Source: an uncultured Clostridia bacterium
GTDB taxonomy: Bacteria > Bacillota > Clostridia > Christensenellales > Aristaeellaceae
Reading direction: 5' to 3'
Length of the DNA stretch: 49,682 nt
NCBI GenBank assembly: GCA_947166385.1
Contig: CAMVEB010000027.1
Location: 1 to 49,682, forward strand
The translations under genes and the position numbers were made by a program. Shown here piece after piece: positions 8,680-17,339 of this stretch. The notes below the pieces were generated by a model. The model had not been told where the DNA came from. It saw only the letters and a list, made by a program, of their open reading frames with translations, and did not search any database. The number at the start of each line of letters is the position of its first letter. Positions within the stretch are counted from its first letter, which is position 1.

Positions 8680-9536
8680 TTCTCACAACGAACCCTTCTA
8701 TATTCACCATTGATCTTTTTTATTACTTGGCTCCAAAATTCTGTCGTTAATAAACCTTTGGGAAAATGCCCATGGATTGAATATGCTTGTTTTAATCTGT
8801 ATGGATCATCCGCGTTCATAAAACCTCTTCTGCTAAAATCAATTTTTACTGCATATTCCTTCGCAAGTTCTATTGCAACCGGATGCCATAATCCTCTCCA
8901 GATAACTCCTCCAAAAGGAAACTCGAACAGTTCGTTTTCATTTTCCAATAATGCATACATTTTTTCATGATATCTCCATGAACGTTTTGTTGCATATAAT
9001 TCCCATTCCCATGGATTTTCTATCCCCTTTATGCACTTGTCCAAAAAAGTCTTTCTCCATAGCCCTACTGCAGTTGTTAGTTTGTAATCACATTTTTGAG
9101 GCATTATTCCAAAGCCATTATATTCTGTCTTACTCTGAATTACATTTGGGTGTTTATGTAAATAGAACACTCCAATATCTGGATTTTTGTCCATCCATGT
9201 AATAACATCTTCAATTGTTTTTTGACCATCAAATCTTCTCGACAAAACAAAATCATCAAGAAATGGTATGATATAAGGAGTTTCTATTCTCTTTATTGCT
9301 TCTTTATATCTTCTACCCCAACAATCTTTCTTTTTTGATGATGAATTAATAGTAATAATTCCTTGATTTTTATGATATTGCTTTGTCTCAGTGTTTAAAT
9401 ATATAGGGAACTTACAATCCGGCCATTGACATCTTAATGCTTTAAAAAACAACTCCCAAACATCAGAAAATGCATCGCATGAATTTACAATGATTGCACA
9501 CTTATTGTCTTTATTGCTCGCACTCAATTGGTTCAT
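8676..9536 (-). CDS. Putative glycosyltransferase of the polysaccharide cluster
   Basis: A 286-residue soluble protein I cannot place in a named family with certainty. It has an N-terminal beta-alpha stretch (CAIIVNSCDAF) and an aspartate pair after a hydrophobic strand (YIIPFLDDFVL). Conserved-looking aromatic and basic patches follow (GVFYLHKHPN; GLWRKTFLDKCI). That pattern resembles GT-A-like transferases with a DxD-type metal site. It lies between an alkaline-phosphatase-superfamily enzyme and a GT2, with a strong GGGGAGGAGGG ribosome binding site and a 4-base overlap to the next gene. A role in decorating the repeat unit is inferred from context. It could also transfer a non-sugar group such as the phosphonate. 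Confidence 0.6.
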   Translation of the reverse strand: MNQLSASNKDNKCAIIVNSCDAFSDVWELFFKALRCQWPDCKFPIYLNTETKQYHKNQGIITINSSSKKKDCWGRRYKEAIKRIETPYIIPFLDDFVLSRRFDGQKTIEDVITWMDKNPDIGVFYLHKHPNVIQSKTEYNGFGIMPQKCDYKLTTAVGLWRKTFLDKCIKGIENPWEWELYATKRSWRYHEKMYALLENENELFEFPFGGVIWRGLWHPVAIELAKEYAVKIDFSRRGFMNADDPYRLKQAYSIHGHFPKGLLTTEFWSQVIKKINGEYRRVRCEK

Positions 9537-9549
9537 GAACCCTCCTCCC

Positions 9550-10686
9550 CTAGGATTTCAAATAATGCAACAATCCGTCCTTAATCCTCAGTACTCTTTG
9601 GGAAATCGGTCGTCTTGAAAACCGGACTTTTATCATTTCTCCATTTGAAAATACATTATTATCGTCCTTGTATTCATCATATTTATGAAGTGTAGTATAT
9701 AATTCGTGGTTTTTAGCATAATCGCTCATGTTTTCTGAAATAATACTTTCCCAATATTTTTCATCAAAAACTACGTTTGGTTTTTCATGTTCCCACTTTC
9801 CTGAGCATTCAAGCCAATGTTTCCCATTCTGATCAATAACAGCCCAATGTTCAATTGTCTGCCCAAGTTTTACAGAAAAATCCTCATGATCCTCTATCAA
9901 GATACTTTTGTGCCCTTCACCAAATAAAGATTTCCCATCAACAGGTGGAAAATCTCTTCGATTTATAATATCCATGATAGTAGGACAAATGTCCAGATTT
10001 GATCGCATATTGTAGTCTATTTTTATACCTGTGTCCCCGCGCTTATGAATGAACATCAAAGTTCTGATTCTGTCATTTTCAATTAAATGCTCTTTTTTTT
10101 CAATTCTAAATCCATGATCCGAAAAAATAATCACATAATCAAAACGATCTATATTTAAAATGCTGAATAAATCGCTAATACATGATGTAACTACTTCTGT
10201 ACCACGAATGAACATTTTCTGATTATACCCATTTACATCCATCATTAAATGTAAATCTGGTAAATAGACAAAAGAAAACGATTTATCATTAATTAAAAAA
10301 TGCGATATGCTTTCATTATATGAATCATAATGCACATATGTCCCATAAGGTGATGGTAATAAACCTATTCTGTTCATTGAAGCTTTTACATATGCATTAA
10401 CAACATATCCCGCTTCTTCTATGGCATTCCAAAAATTGAAACTTGGCTTCAAGTATTCTCCCGGATATTTGAGGCGATTGTCACATCCGTTCTTTTTGGG
10501 ATACAGACCCGTCCACATGCAAGCTGAACTCCTTGGCGTATCTGGTGCAGGAGTAAAGCAATTGTAAAAAAGGGTACCTCCTAATTCTTTCATTAGAATG
10601 TCAATACTGCATAATGGCTGATTTGAATTCCCCAGATTAATATATTCTGCACCCAGCATGTCAGCAAATATCATCAAAATATTCAT
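9550..10686 (-). CDS. Alkaline-phosphatase-superfamily (sulfatase-like) enzyme, cytoplasmic
   Basis: A 378-residue enzyme of the alkaline phosphatase/sulfatase superfamily. Metal-binding residues are suggested by MILMIFADML at the N-terminus region (read MNILMIFADM) and by IIFSDHGFRIEKKEH. The nucleophile region reads DTPRSSACMWTGLYP. Aligned to the sulfatase motif C/S-x-P-S-R-x4-T-G, the nucleophile position holds threonine, so formylglycine-dependent sulfatase activity is unlikely. A phosphatase, phosphodiesterase or phosphotransferase is more likely. No signal peptide or membrane segment is seen, so it should act on a cytoplasmic or lipid-linked intermediate. The ATG at 10686 follows GGGAG and lies 4 nt after the flippase stop. 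An in-frame GTG at 10701 is the alternative. Confidence 0.75.
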   Translation of the reverse strand: MNILMIFADMLGAEYINLGNSNQPLCSIDILMKELGGTLFYNCFTPAPDTPRSSACMWTGLYPKKNGCDNRLKYPGEYLKPSFNFWNAIEEAGYVVNAYVKASMNRIGLLPSPYGTYVHYDSYNESISHFLINDKSFSFVYLPDLHLMMDVNGYNQKMFIRGTEVVTSCISDLFSILNIDRFDYVIIFSDHGFRIEKKEHLIENDRIRTLMFIHKRGDTGIKIDYNMRSNLDICPTIMDIINRRDFPPVDGKSLFGEGHKSILIEDHEDFSVKLGQTIEHWAVIDQNGKHWLECSGKWEHEKPNVVFDEKYWESIISENMSDYAKNHELYTTLHKYDEYKDDNNVFSNGEMIKVRFSRRPISQRVLRIKDGLLHYLKS

Positions 10687-10690
10687 TGAA

Positions 10691-12217
10691 CTATCTCCCA
10701 CGAATTCTGTTTAATGCTTTTTTGCCAATTCCACTGACAAAAGCGAATTCTTCAGTCCCATGAAAAAGCAGAACAAGCCATCCTACCATCAAAACACATA
10801 CTATAACCCCATATCCAAATAAATGTATCCATCCGGACATTGGATTTATCACTATTGTCAATAACCGAAAAGCTAAAATTGGAACAATCAGATATATTAC
10901 TTGCAATAATCGTTTTAAATAGTATTGAACAAGACTATGCCCTGTCAATTTATTATATGCAAGTCTCAAGGTCCTGATGTTTGAGTACAATTGAGACACA
11001 CATGTTCCAATATAAATCCCCGGAAGTCCAATCCAGTATACTCCTAATACTGATAACGCTAGATTTAAACTCACGCTTACGATCGATGTAATTTTTACAT
11101 CATAAAAAACTCCAAATGCTGTTTTATAGTTTGAAAATGAATGACTCCTTCCAGAAATATAGAATGAAGCACATAACAAAATCATCGAAAAATCATCAAT
11201 TACTTTATCTGCCCCTGCCCAATGCGTTATAAAAGGTTGATAAAAGCTAACTAAACAAACTGTACAGAAAGAATAAATCAAATAATCAACCAAATCGTAT
11301 ATCTTGAAAATCTCGTAACATTTATCACGATTTTCTGTAGCCACCATGTTCCCTAAACTAGGAACAACGCTCGTTAATAATGCCAGAACAATCCTTTTCA
11401 GATACATGACGATTAAATTATAGTTATCTGCAAAACCAACTGTAACAATATTCAACCCTAGTGCTATAATAATATTGTCTGTCTGATGAGTAAGAACATC
11501 CGACAACTTTGAAACAATTAATCCTCCCAAATTCTTTTTTATATGCTCCTTTGTTTCAGGGTCAATCTCTTTTACAACATTTGTTGCTAGAAAGTCATAT
11601 TTTTTTGCAAAGTAAAATCTTATTGCAAATTGTTGTATTATATTACAAGAAAGCTGAACTAGCAAATAAGCCAAAAAGGAATTTGTCAACAATAAAACAA
11701 GAATCTGAAGTATATTGATTATTACTGTATTAGCGAGTGAAAAATATGATGACACATACTCTTTTTGTTCCGCATTAGATAGGCAAAACAAATAAGAAGC
11801 ATAATATCCAAAGACAGTATTAATCAAATAAACTATATAATAAATTCTTATATCTCCTATGTCACCTGGATCCTTTACCAAAGATGGAATAAATGGAATA
11901 AGGATAAGCCCTATTATAAGAACACAAAGCGCTATTCTATGATATACTTTTTTATATAGCTTCAATAAAGCAATGATTTTTTCTCTGTTTCCTTGGGCAA
12001 CCGGTTTGTACATTTCAAAATTCATTGCAGTACCGAATCCAAGCTCAGCTAAAGCCAGCAAACCCAGCACATTCGAAAACAAGCCATTTACACCCAGATA
12101 AGCTGCGCCTAATTCTCTGATAAAAACCGTTCTGCAGGCAAATGCAGCAAACGCAGAAAGAACCTGACAAACATAACTAGCTGTCATATTTTGCTTTACT
12201 TTACCCAACCTGGACAC
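10691..12217 (-). CDS. Wzx-like polysaccharide flippase
   Basis: A 508-residue polytopic membrane protein of the MATE/MOP superfamily, expected to flip undecaprenyl-pyrophosphate-linked repeat units across the membrane. It has about 12-14 hydrophobic segments and the family's N-terminal pattern, with RTVFIRELGAAYLGVNGLF and the following LGLLALAELGFGTA. These are very typical of Gram-positive O-unit flippases. The start is GTG at 12217, supported by the typical basic N-terminus SRLGKVKQN, although the ribosome binding site is weak. An ATG ten codons later is possible. It sits between glycosyltransferases, as in most Wzy-dependent loci. Confidence 0.9.
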   Translation of the reverse strand: MSRLGKVKQNMTASYVCQVLSAFAAFACRTVFIRELGAAYLGVNGLFSNVLGLLALAELGFGTAMNFEMYKPVAQGNREKIIALLKLYKKVYHRIALCVLIIGLILIPFIPSLVKDPGDIGDIRIYYIVYLINTVFGYYASYLFCLSNAEQKEYVSSYFSLANTVIINILQILVLLLTNSFLAYLLVQLSCNIIQQFAIRFYFAKKYDFLATNVVKEIDPETKEHIKKNLGGLIVSKLSDVLTHQTDNIIIALGLNIVTVGFADNYNLIVMYLKRIVLALLTSVVPSLGNMVATENRDKCYEIFKIYDLVDYLIYSFCTVCLVSFYQPFITHWAGADKVIDDFSMILLCASFYISGRSHSFSNYKTAFGVFYDVKITSIVSVSLNLALSVLGVYWIGLPGIYIGTCVSQLYSNIRTLRLAYNKLTGHSLVQYYLKRLLQVIYLIVPILAFRLLTIVINPMSGWIHLFGYGVIVCVLMVGWLVLLFHGTEEFAFVSGIGKKALNRIRGR

Positions 12218-12259
12218 GCAGCCATCATCTTCTTTTAATATAATATCGTTATTGGCTTG

Positions 12260-13459
12260 CTAATACCTCAACAATTCTTCGTATGTCTGTCTATATTGTT
12301 CAGTAAAATTATAATTGCTGAATATTTCTGCTCGCCTTCTACAATCCATAATGGTATAAGGATGATCATTACATATTCTTTCTATTTCATACCGTAATGT
12401 ATCAATATCATCAACGTTTATGACTTTTCCACAACTGTCGTCTATTGTTTCCGGAGATCCTCCAGAATTGAATGTTATTACCGGCGTTCCACAAGCCAAC
12501 GCCTCAATATTCACAAGTCCCAAAACTTCCTCACGAGTCGGATTAACAAATACATCTGCGGATGAGTATATATCAGCAAGCTCTGACTGATTATTGGTTT
12601 TGTCGACTATCATAATATTATCTGGTTTGTCCTTTATTGTAGATTCATTCGCTCCAACAAGAACAATTCTATAATCATCACTCAATATTTTACTCAATTC
12701 AACAAAGACATCTAATCCCTTTGCATATCCCCAAGTCATTGACACTCCCAATATTATCTTTTTCCCTTTTATCTTTTTCCGAAAGCAGCTATCCGTTCGC
12801 TTAAAAACATTAAGATCTATACCATTGTATATTGTCTTTTTTGGATACTTCTGTAAATAGGATTGTCCAACCAGCTCTTCTAACCATCTAGAAGGAGTAA
12901 TTATCATCATTTTTTCTAATGATGTAAACCATCTCTTCTTCATGCTCCACATATGTCGAGATGCATCCAAAAATGAATCCGGGTATTTTTTCAGTTGCGG
13001 ACATTTACCACACCCTGTTCGCCATTTAGTACATTTCGCTATAACAAAATGAGGACATTTTCCAGTAAAAGCCCAACAATCATGCAGTGTCCATACAACA
13101 GGAATTTCCGCTTTTTTTAGGAAAAGGAATAACAAAGGCAAATTAATGTAACAGTTATGCAAATTATGCAAATGAATAATATCTGGTTGTATTTTCTCTA
13201 TTTTTCGTAAAAAGTTTATCGTGGAAAGTAAAGAAAATGAACCTTGCAAACCTGTAAAATATCCTAACATCTCATGAATATTCCTTGATATCCTGTTTCC
13301 AATATAGATATCCGCTTTTTTTTTCTTAACTTGATTGCTCCGACTTCTGGGAACACACATGTATGATTTGTGGCCTTTTTCATTCAAATATCCAGCAAGA
13401 TTAATACATAGGTTTCCGGTGCTCCCAAAATTGAAACTATTTATGTATAATACCTTCAT
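12260..13459 (-). CDS. Family 4 glycosyltransferase (WcaA/Wbu-like)
   Basis: A 399-residue GT-B fold retaining glycosyltransferase. The N-terminal acceptor domain begins MKVLYINSFNFGSTG and contains DIIHLHNLHNCYINL and VVWTLHDCWAFTGKCPHF, with a cysteine-rich CTKWRTGCGKCPQ stretch usual in this subgroup. The donor domain carries SADVFVNPTREEVLGLVNIEALACGTPVI, which holds the E-x7-E nucleotide-sugar motif. The ATG at 13459 is preferred over one at 13576 because it starts at the conserved MKVLYIN and has AAGGA upstream. The extra 39 residues look like untranslated sequence. AT-rich like its neighbours. Confidence 0.88.
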   Translation of the reverse strand: MKVLYINSFNFGSTGNLCINLAGYLNEKGHKSYMCVPRSRSNQVKKKKADIYIGNRISRNIHEMLGYFTGLQGSFSLLSTINFLRKIEKIQPDIIHLHNLHNCYINLPLLFLFLKKAEIPVVWTLHDCWAFTGKCPHFVIAKCTKWRTGCGKCPQLKKYPDSFLDASRHMWSMKKRWFTSLEKMMIITPSRWLEELVGQSYLQKYPKKTIYNGIDLNVFKRTDSCFRKKIKGKKIILGVSMTWGYAKGLDVFVELSKILSDDYRIVLVGANESTIKDKPDNIMIVDKTNNQSELADIYSSADVFVNPTREEVLGLVNIEALACGTPVITFNSGGSPETIDDSCGKVINVDDIDTLRYEIERICNDHPYTIMDCRRRAEIFSNYNFTEQYRQTYEELLRY

Positions 13460-13672
13460 ACTAACAATATTCCTTATACCTCGAAATCCGAACAATAGTT
13501 CTGATGTTCTGAGAAAACCGCTCCTATTCCCTGACCGTTGGGTTTGATTCATTCCATATTGAAAAATATCAATCATAGATATTGATATTCGATGGTTACC
13601 GTTTTTTATTGTTGATTGTGATCTTTTGACATCTTAATCACATAAATTGATACTATAAGAACTGTCTTTATA

Positions 13673-14902
13673 TCAATAATCCCCACCCCCTAGTATTACA
13701 TCAACCGCATATTCAGGAGTACTTTCAATGAATATGTCTCTTTTATTATATACAGTCGCATTATAACTCTTTTCAATAAACGCGCTTAACTGTTTTATAT
13801 TATCAGAATTATCAATCATAATGCTTAATGAACAAGACGATTTGTAAAAATATGGTAATGCGGCGTCGTCTTTATGCTGTACAATATTAATTATTGGCTT
13901 ATTAGCGGCAAATAACTGAAAAATTTTACTAGGTATCATTCGATAGGTAATTCTATTTGAAATATTCAGTAAAAAATCACTATTTCTGAGAACAGTCATT
14001 ACAAAATTATTGTTTATCAAGCCATGATAACATATCAAATGATTCCCCTTAATCATTCTTTCTGTCTCTATATCGTTAAGTTTTCCCCAGATGTGTAAAA
14101 TAATTTTTTTACCATGAATCATGTGAAGTTTTTCTAAAAGACCAACAACTTCCTTCGGACTTCTGTTTTCACTATCTAAAGTCCCAACATATGAAATGTT
14201 GATAAAGGCTTTATCAAATTCAAAATCTATAGTTTGATGACACTCACCATATTCCTTTTTATACAACGGAAAATCTAAATAATTGAGCTTTTCGTGCTTG
14301 ATGCCTAACTCTTTTGCTGAATTAGGTAATAAAATCCTATCACAATCCCTTAGTTCCTTTAAAAAGGCTCTTTTCCCTTTATATGCTTTATATGCACGTA
14401 TCATTTTGCTTTGATTCTCTGGCGCACTGAGTAAATCCAAATGATAAGTTACACCTATTATTCTTTCGCCAAATAATTGTTTGAGTTTCAACACAGAACT
14501 AATTGATTCATATGGTCGATACAAACCTAAAACCATGTCAATATCATTTTCTCTAATTATTTGTATTGCACTTTTTGTCACATTTTTTTCTCTAAACGGT
14601 GAAACATTTGGATAAACAATAGAAGATGCCACATTACGAAACAGGTGTATTATGTGAAAAAGGATCCTTCTTACAGGATTCTGGTTTTTCATGTTATCAC
14701 GTAAAAACCCTTTAAACCAGCTTTCTTTAATTGAATAAATGTTGATCCCTTTCTCAACTAATTCAGAATCAATTTCTCCATCTGTGATTATGTTAATCGA
14801 TATCCCTCTATTTAGCATCTCTTCCGCTATATTTTTTGCACATATACCATTTGCACTTTCAGAAGACCCAAACATTCCACATATGATTAATACAGAATTC
14901 AT
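13673..14902 (-). CDS. GT-B glycosyltransferase (GT4-like)
   Basis: A 409-residue GT-B type protein. It opens with VLIICGMFGSSESANGICAKNIAEEM, the pattern of GT4 acceptor domains. The C-terminal half has ISYVGTLDSENRSPKEVV and LHIWGK, then a donor-site region around RNSDFLLNISNRITYRMIPSKIFQLFAANKPII, in which the usual glutamates are replaced (P-S-K-I-F-Q-L in the E-x-E region). This divergence lowers confidence in classical GT4 activity. It lies downstream of the IS1380 relic and Wzy gene. GGGAAAGG lies upstream of its ATG. The 213 bp upstream up to the relic contain only an inverted repeat. Confidence 0.75.
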   Translation of the reverse strand: MNSVLIICGMFGSSESANGICAKNIAEEMLNRGISINIITDGEIDSELVEKGINIYSIKESWFKGFLRDNMKNQNPVRRILFHIIHLFRNVASSIVYPNVSPFREKNVTKSAIQIIRENDIDMVLGLYRPYESISSVLKLKQLFGERIIGVTYHLDLLSAPENQSKMIRAYKAYKGKRAFLKELRDCDRILLPNSAKELGIKHEKLNYLDFPLYKKEYGECHQTIDFEFDKAFINISYVGTLDSENRSPKEVVGLLEKLHMIHGKKIILHIWGKLNDIETERMIKGNHLICYHGLINNNFVMTVLRNSDFLLNISNRITYRMIPSKIFQLFAANKPIINIVQHKDDAALPYFYKSSCSLSIMIDNSDNIKQLSAFIEKSYNATVYNKRDIFIESTPEYAVDVILGGGDY

Positions 14903-14982
14903 TCATTTATCGCCTTTCCCAGAAAAAAATACATTGTTCATCTTTTACGAAGCATAGATTTCGGTTGCTTTAACAATTACCT

Positions 14983-15037
14983 GAATCCGTGAAATTCATT
15001 CGCAACGAAGCTGCCAGACGATTCAATCCACGGATTC
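14983..15037. repeat. Inverted repeat beside the IS1380 relic
   Basis: GAATCCGTG (14983-14991) and CACGGATTC (15029-15037) are perfect 9-bp inverted repeats around a 37-bp centre that carries CATTCG and CGATTC segments. It may be the remnant of an insertion-sequence end or a small non-autonomous element. No T-run follows on either strand, so it does not look like a terminator. Confidence 0.4.
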
Positions 15038-15115
15038 ATCCGGAAAGAATGTCATTTATCCCAAAGATTAATCGCCAAAACACATCCCGCCTTTGGATAT
15101 CAACTTTTCACCTTG

Positions 15116-15934
15116 TTATTTGAAGGCAAACCGTTTCCAAACGCCCCAAAAAGCATGTCGCCAGGTGTTGCTGCAGCCCAGTGCCATGATTACTTTCCGC
15201 GCATGTGTTGTAACGTGACTGGCACAGAGCATCAGATTCTTAATCACTGTGCCCAATCTCCTGCGGCGAACCTTCCGTTTTGTCGGCTGCTTGTGTCTGA
15301 GAGACTCCTGACCAGTCATCCGCAGCAGATTGAAAGCGATCATTGCCAGTTCCAAAACCAGTGCGTTGGTGGCAAACTTTCCGGATGGAAGCCGTTCCAT
15401 ATCCATGTCGGTTTTCAGTTCGCTGTGATACTGCTCGCATTCCCCATGAGCGTGGTAAGAAACTAGGACATCATCATCTGACCATCCAAGGTTGCTCCAA
15501 AACATGTTCAGTTCAATGTCTGGGATCATAAAACGTACGATCAGGTCGGCCGGAATTTCCAATCATGAGGTTCTGACCATGCTTGTCAATGGTGCGTTCA
15601 ATAATCTCATAGACGATCCTCATTCCCATTGTCTTCGTTTCCCCGTCGCTGTTCTTTTAGGTACATCTTTCCCGGGACAGGGAAGACGGATATCTATACA
15701 GCAGCCTTTGAGTTCATTCAGCCATCCTTCTTTGGATTCACGGCGGTGATTCCGCTTGACGATGAACCAGGCGCCATCAGATATTTCCCCAATAATGCGA
15801 CGCAGGAGGAATGCTTGGATGACTGTTTCAAGCAGTATGAGCATTACACAGAGAAGTTGGCAAATCTCTGCACCTTCAACTTTGATGCGAAAAAGCGGAA
15901 TCCCAAACGGGTCATCACTATCGGCACTTTCCAT
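15116..15934 (-). pseudogene. IS1380-type transposase relic
   Basis: Three pieces of one DDE transposase lie in order on the minus strand. An upstream piece contains ISDGAWFIVKRNHRRESKEGW and GKDVPKR. A middle piece in another frame reads MRIVYEIIERTIDKHGQNLM (about 15550-15630). A downstream piece (15116-15562) contains IPDIELNMFWSNLGWSDDD, HGECEQYHSELKTDMDMERL and PSGKFATNALVLELAMIAFN, the C-terminal hallmark of IS1380-family transposases. A short insertion separates NLMI from PDIELN, and frames change at least twice. The N-terminal third is missing or unrecognisable upstream of 15934. The element cannot be functional, and I could not identify its ends. It separates the Wzy-like gene from the downstream glycosyltransferases. 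Confidence 0.85.
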
Positions 15935-16067
15935 GCCATGAAGAAAGTGAGAGACCGATGTCAGAATGCGTGATCGTGTGGCCAGATATCACCTCCATGA
16001 CCCCCTTGGATCGATTGATGACTATAATCTAACCATAAAACCTAAGCGAAATCACTTTTTGCGTTTA

Positions 16068-17252
16068 CTATAGTTGAAATAATTTTTGATTACTCATACC
16101 AATAAGAATCCAGAATAACGGATGTTGTAAATATGTATTCGATATAAGCAAAGGCATCAAACCACCCGCAACAAATAGTAAATATGCCTCTTTATCAGAT
16201 GCCTTTTTCTGTATAGTATTATGAAAAACTCGAAAAAGAATTATTACATTCAATACAAAACCAATAGGAATACCGTAGTCTAACAACAATTCGACAAAGA
16301 CATTATGAGGATAATATCCTAAAGTAGGAATGTCACCTGCTATTCCAACTCCAAAATATGGATTCTGCAAAACAACATCAATTGCATTTTGAAGTACTTC
16401 TCGCCTTCCACTGTCGGATGTTGCAATACCACTATACAGCATAGATAAACTTCTACTACTTATATTAAACCGTCCTAAGATATCCAGAATGGTTTTAATT
16501 ATTGCTTTATATTGAAAAAAACCAATCAGAACGAAAATCAAAAAGACGAATCGTTTCACCACTTCTCCACTAGTCGCTTTATTTTTTATCTGAGTAATTG
16601 CGATAAAGAATATGAATGGTAGCAAAGGTCCTCTCGAGCCTGTTAATAAGATAATTGATATACTCACAATCCAAAGAAAAAAAGATGATTTTTCCCTTCT
16701 ATTCTTCCAGAATACTAGCATCGGATACATCAAAGCATATCCCAGTTGCATATTGTAAGTATCGCCATTGGGGTTTATTCTTAAGTACAGAAATGTTGCA
16801 GCTGATAATAATACCACAACATATAAAGATTTTTTTGTGCCCTCAACAACTAAATCTGTATTCTTAACCTTTCTTCCAAAAACATAAAATGGTACACAAA
16901 ATACAATTGTATAAATGCACCTTGATCCTATTTCATTTCTATCATCAATATATCTGATACAGCTTAGAAGAATCAATCCCGAAAACATCAATTCCATTAA
17001 TAGCAGGTTATTAATATTAGAACTCAAAAACAACTGTTTTCTGTGTCGGAAAACATATCCTAAAAACACTATACCAACAAATAACGATAATCCATTTGTT
17101 GGTATAATGGCTGTCTGCTTTAATGAAAGATTCAATGTGCTGAGTATCAAAAAGATTCCTAGTGTTTTTCCAACATAATAATCATAACTATCTTCTGGAC
17201 TACAGAACAAATAATCTATGGTGCCTCTTATGTCCAATATAATACTATTCAT
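16068..17252 (-). CDS. Wzy-like O-antigen polymerase / ligase family membrane protein
   Basis: A 394-residue polytopic membrane protein with about ten hydrophobic segments. It has the features of the O-antigen ligase/polymerase (Wzy_C-like) family: a LLTGSRGPLLPFIFF segment near the middle, a large loop containing SDSGRREVLQNAI, and NPYFGVGIAG ... YYPHNVFVELLLDYGIPIG. It would join lipid-linked repeat units on the outer face of the membrane. The gene is AT-rich. Before the IS4 insertion it lay only about 72 bp downstream of the ketoisomerase gene; it now depends on transcription through a 1.6-kb insertion or on a new promoter. Confidence 0.88.
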   Translation of the reverse strand: MNSIILDIRGTIDYLFCSPEDSYDYYVGKTLGIFLILSTLNLSLKQTAIIPTNGLSLFVGIVFLGYVFRHRKQLFLSSNINNLLLMELMFSGLILLSCIRYIDDRNEIGSRCIYTIVFCVPFYVFGRKVKNTDLVVEGTKKSLYVVVLLSAATFLYLRINPNGDTYNMQLGYALMYPMLVFWKNRREKSSFFLWIVSISIILLTGSRGPLLPFIFFIAITQIKNKATSGEVVKRFVFLIFVLIGFFQYKAIIKTILDILGRFNISSRSLSMLYSGIATSDSGRREVLQNAIDVVLQNPYFGVGIAGDIPTLGYYPHNVFVELLLDYGIPIGFVLNVIILFRVFHNTIQKKASDKEAYLLFVAGGLMPLLISNTYLQHPLFWILIGMSNQKLFQL

Positions 17253-17330
17253 GCATTCTCTTTCTTTGCCACACTTCTTCCAAAAGACTTTTCAGGCAAA
17301 ATAAACAATCATTATATATAATGTTTATTG

Positions 17331-17339
17331 GTTATGATC
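17331..17339. repeat. Target-site duplication, left copy
   Basis: GTTATGATC directly abuts the left end of the IS4-type element and is identical to the copy at 18956-18964. Confidence 0.93.

Noticed and set aside
15629..15973. Plus-strand frame of 114 codons with a protein-like ending (NFDAKKRNPKRVITIG)
   Set aside because: The opposite strand carries clear IS1380 transposase pieces in order, so this is an antisense reading of the relic.
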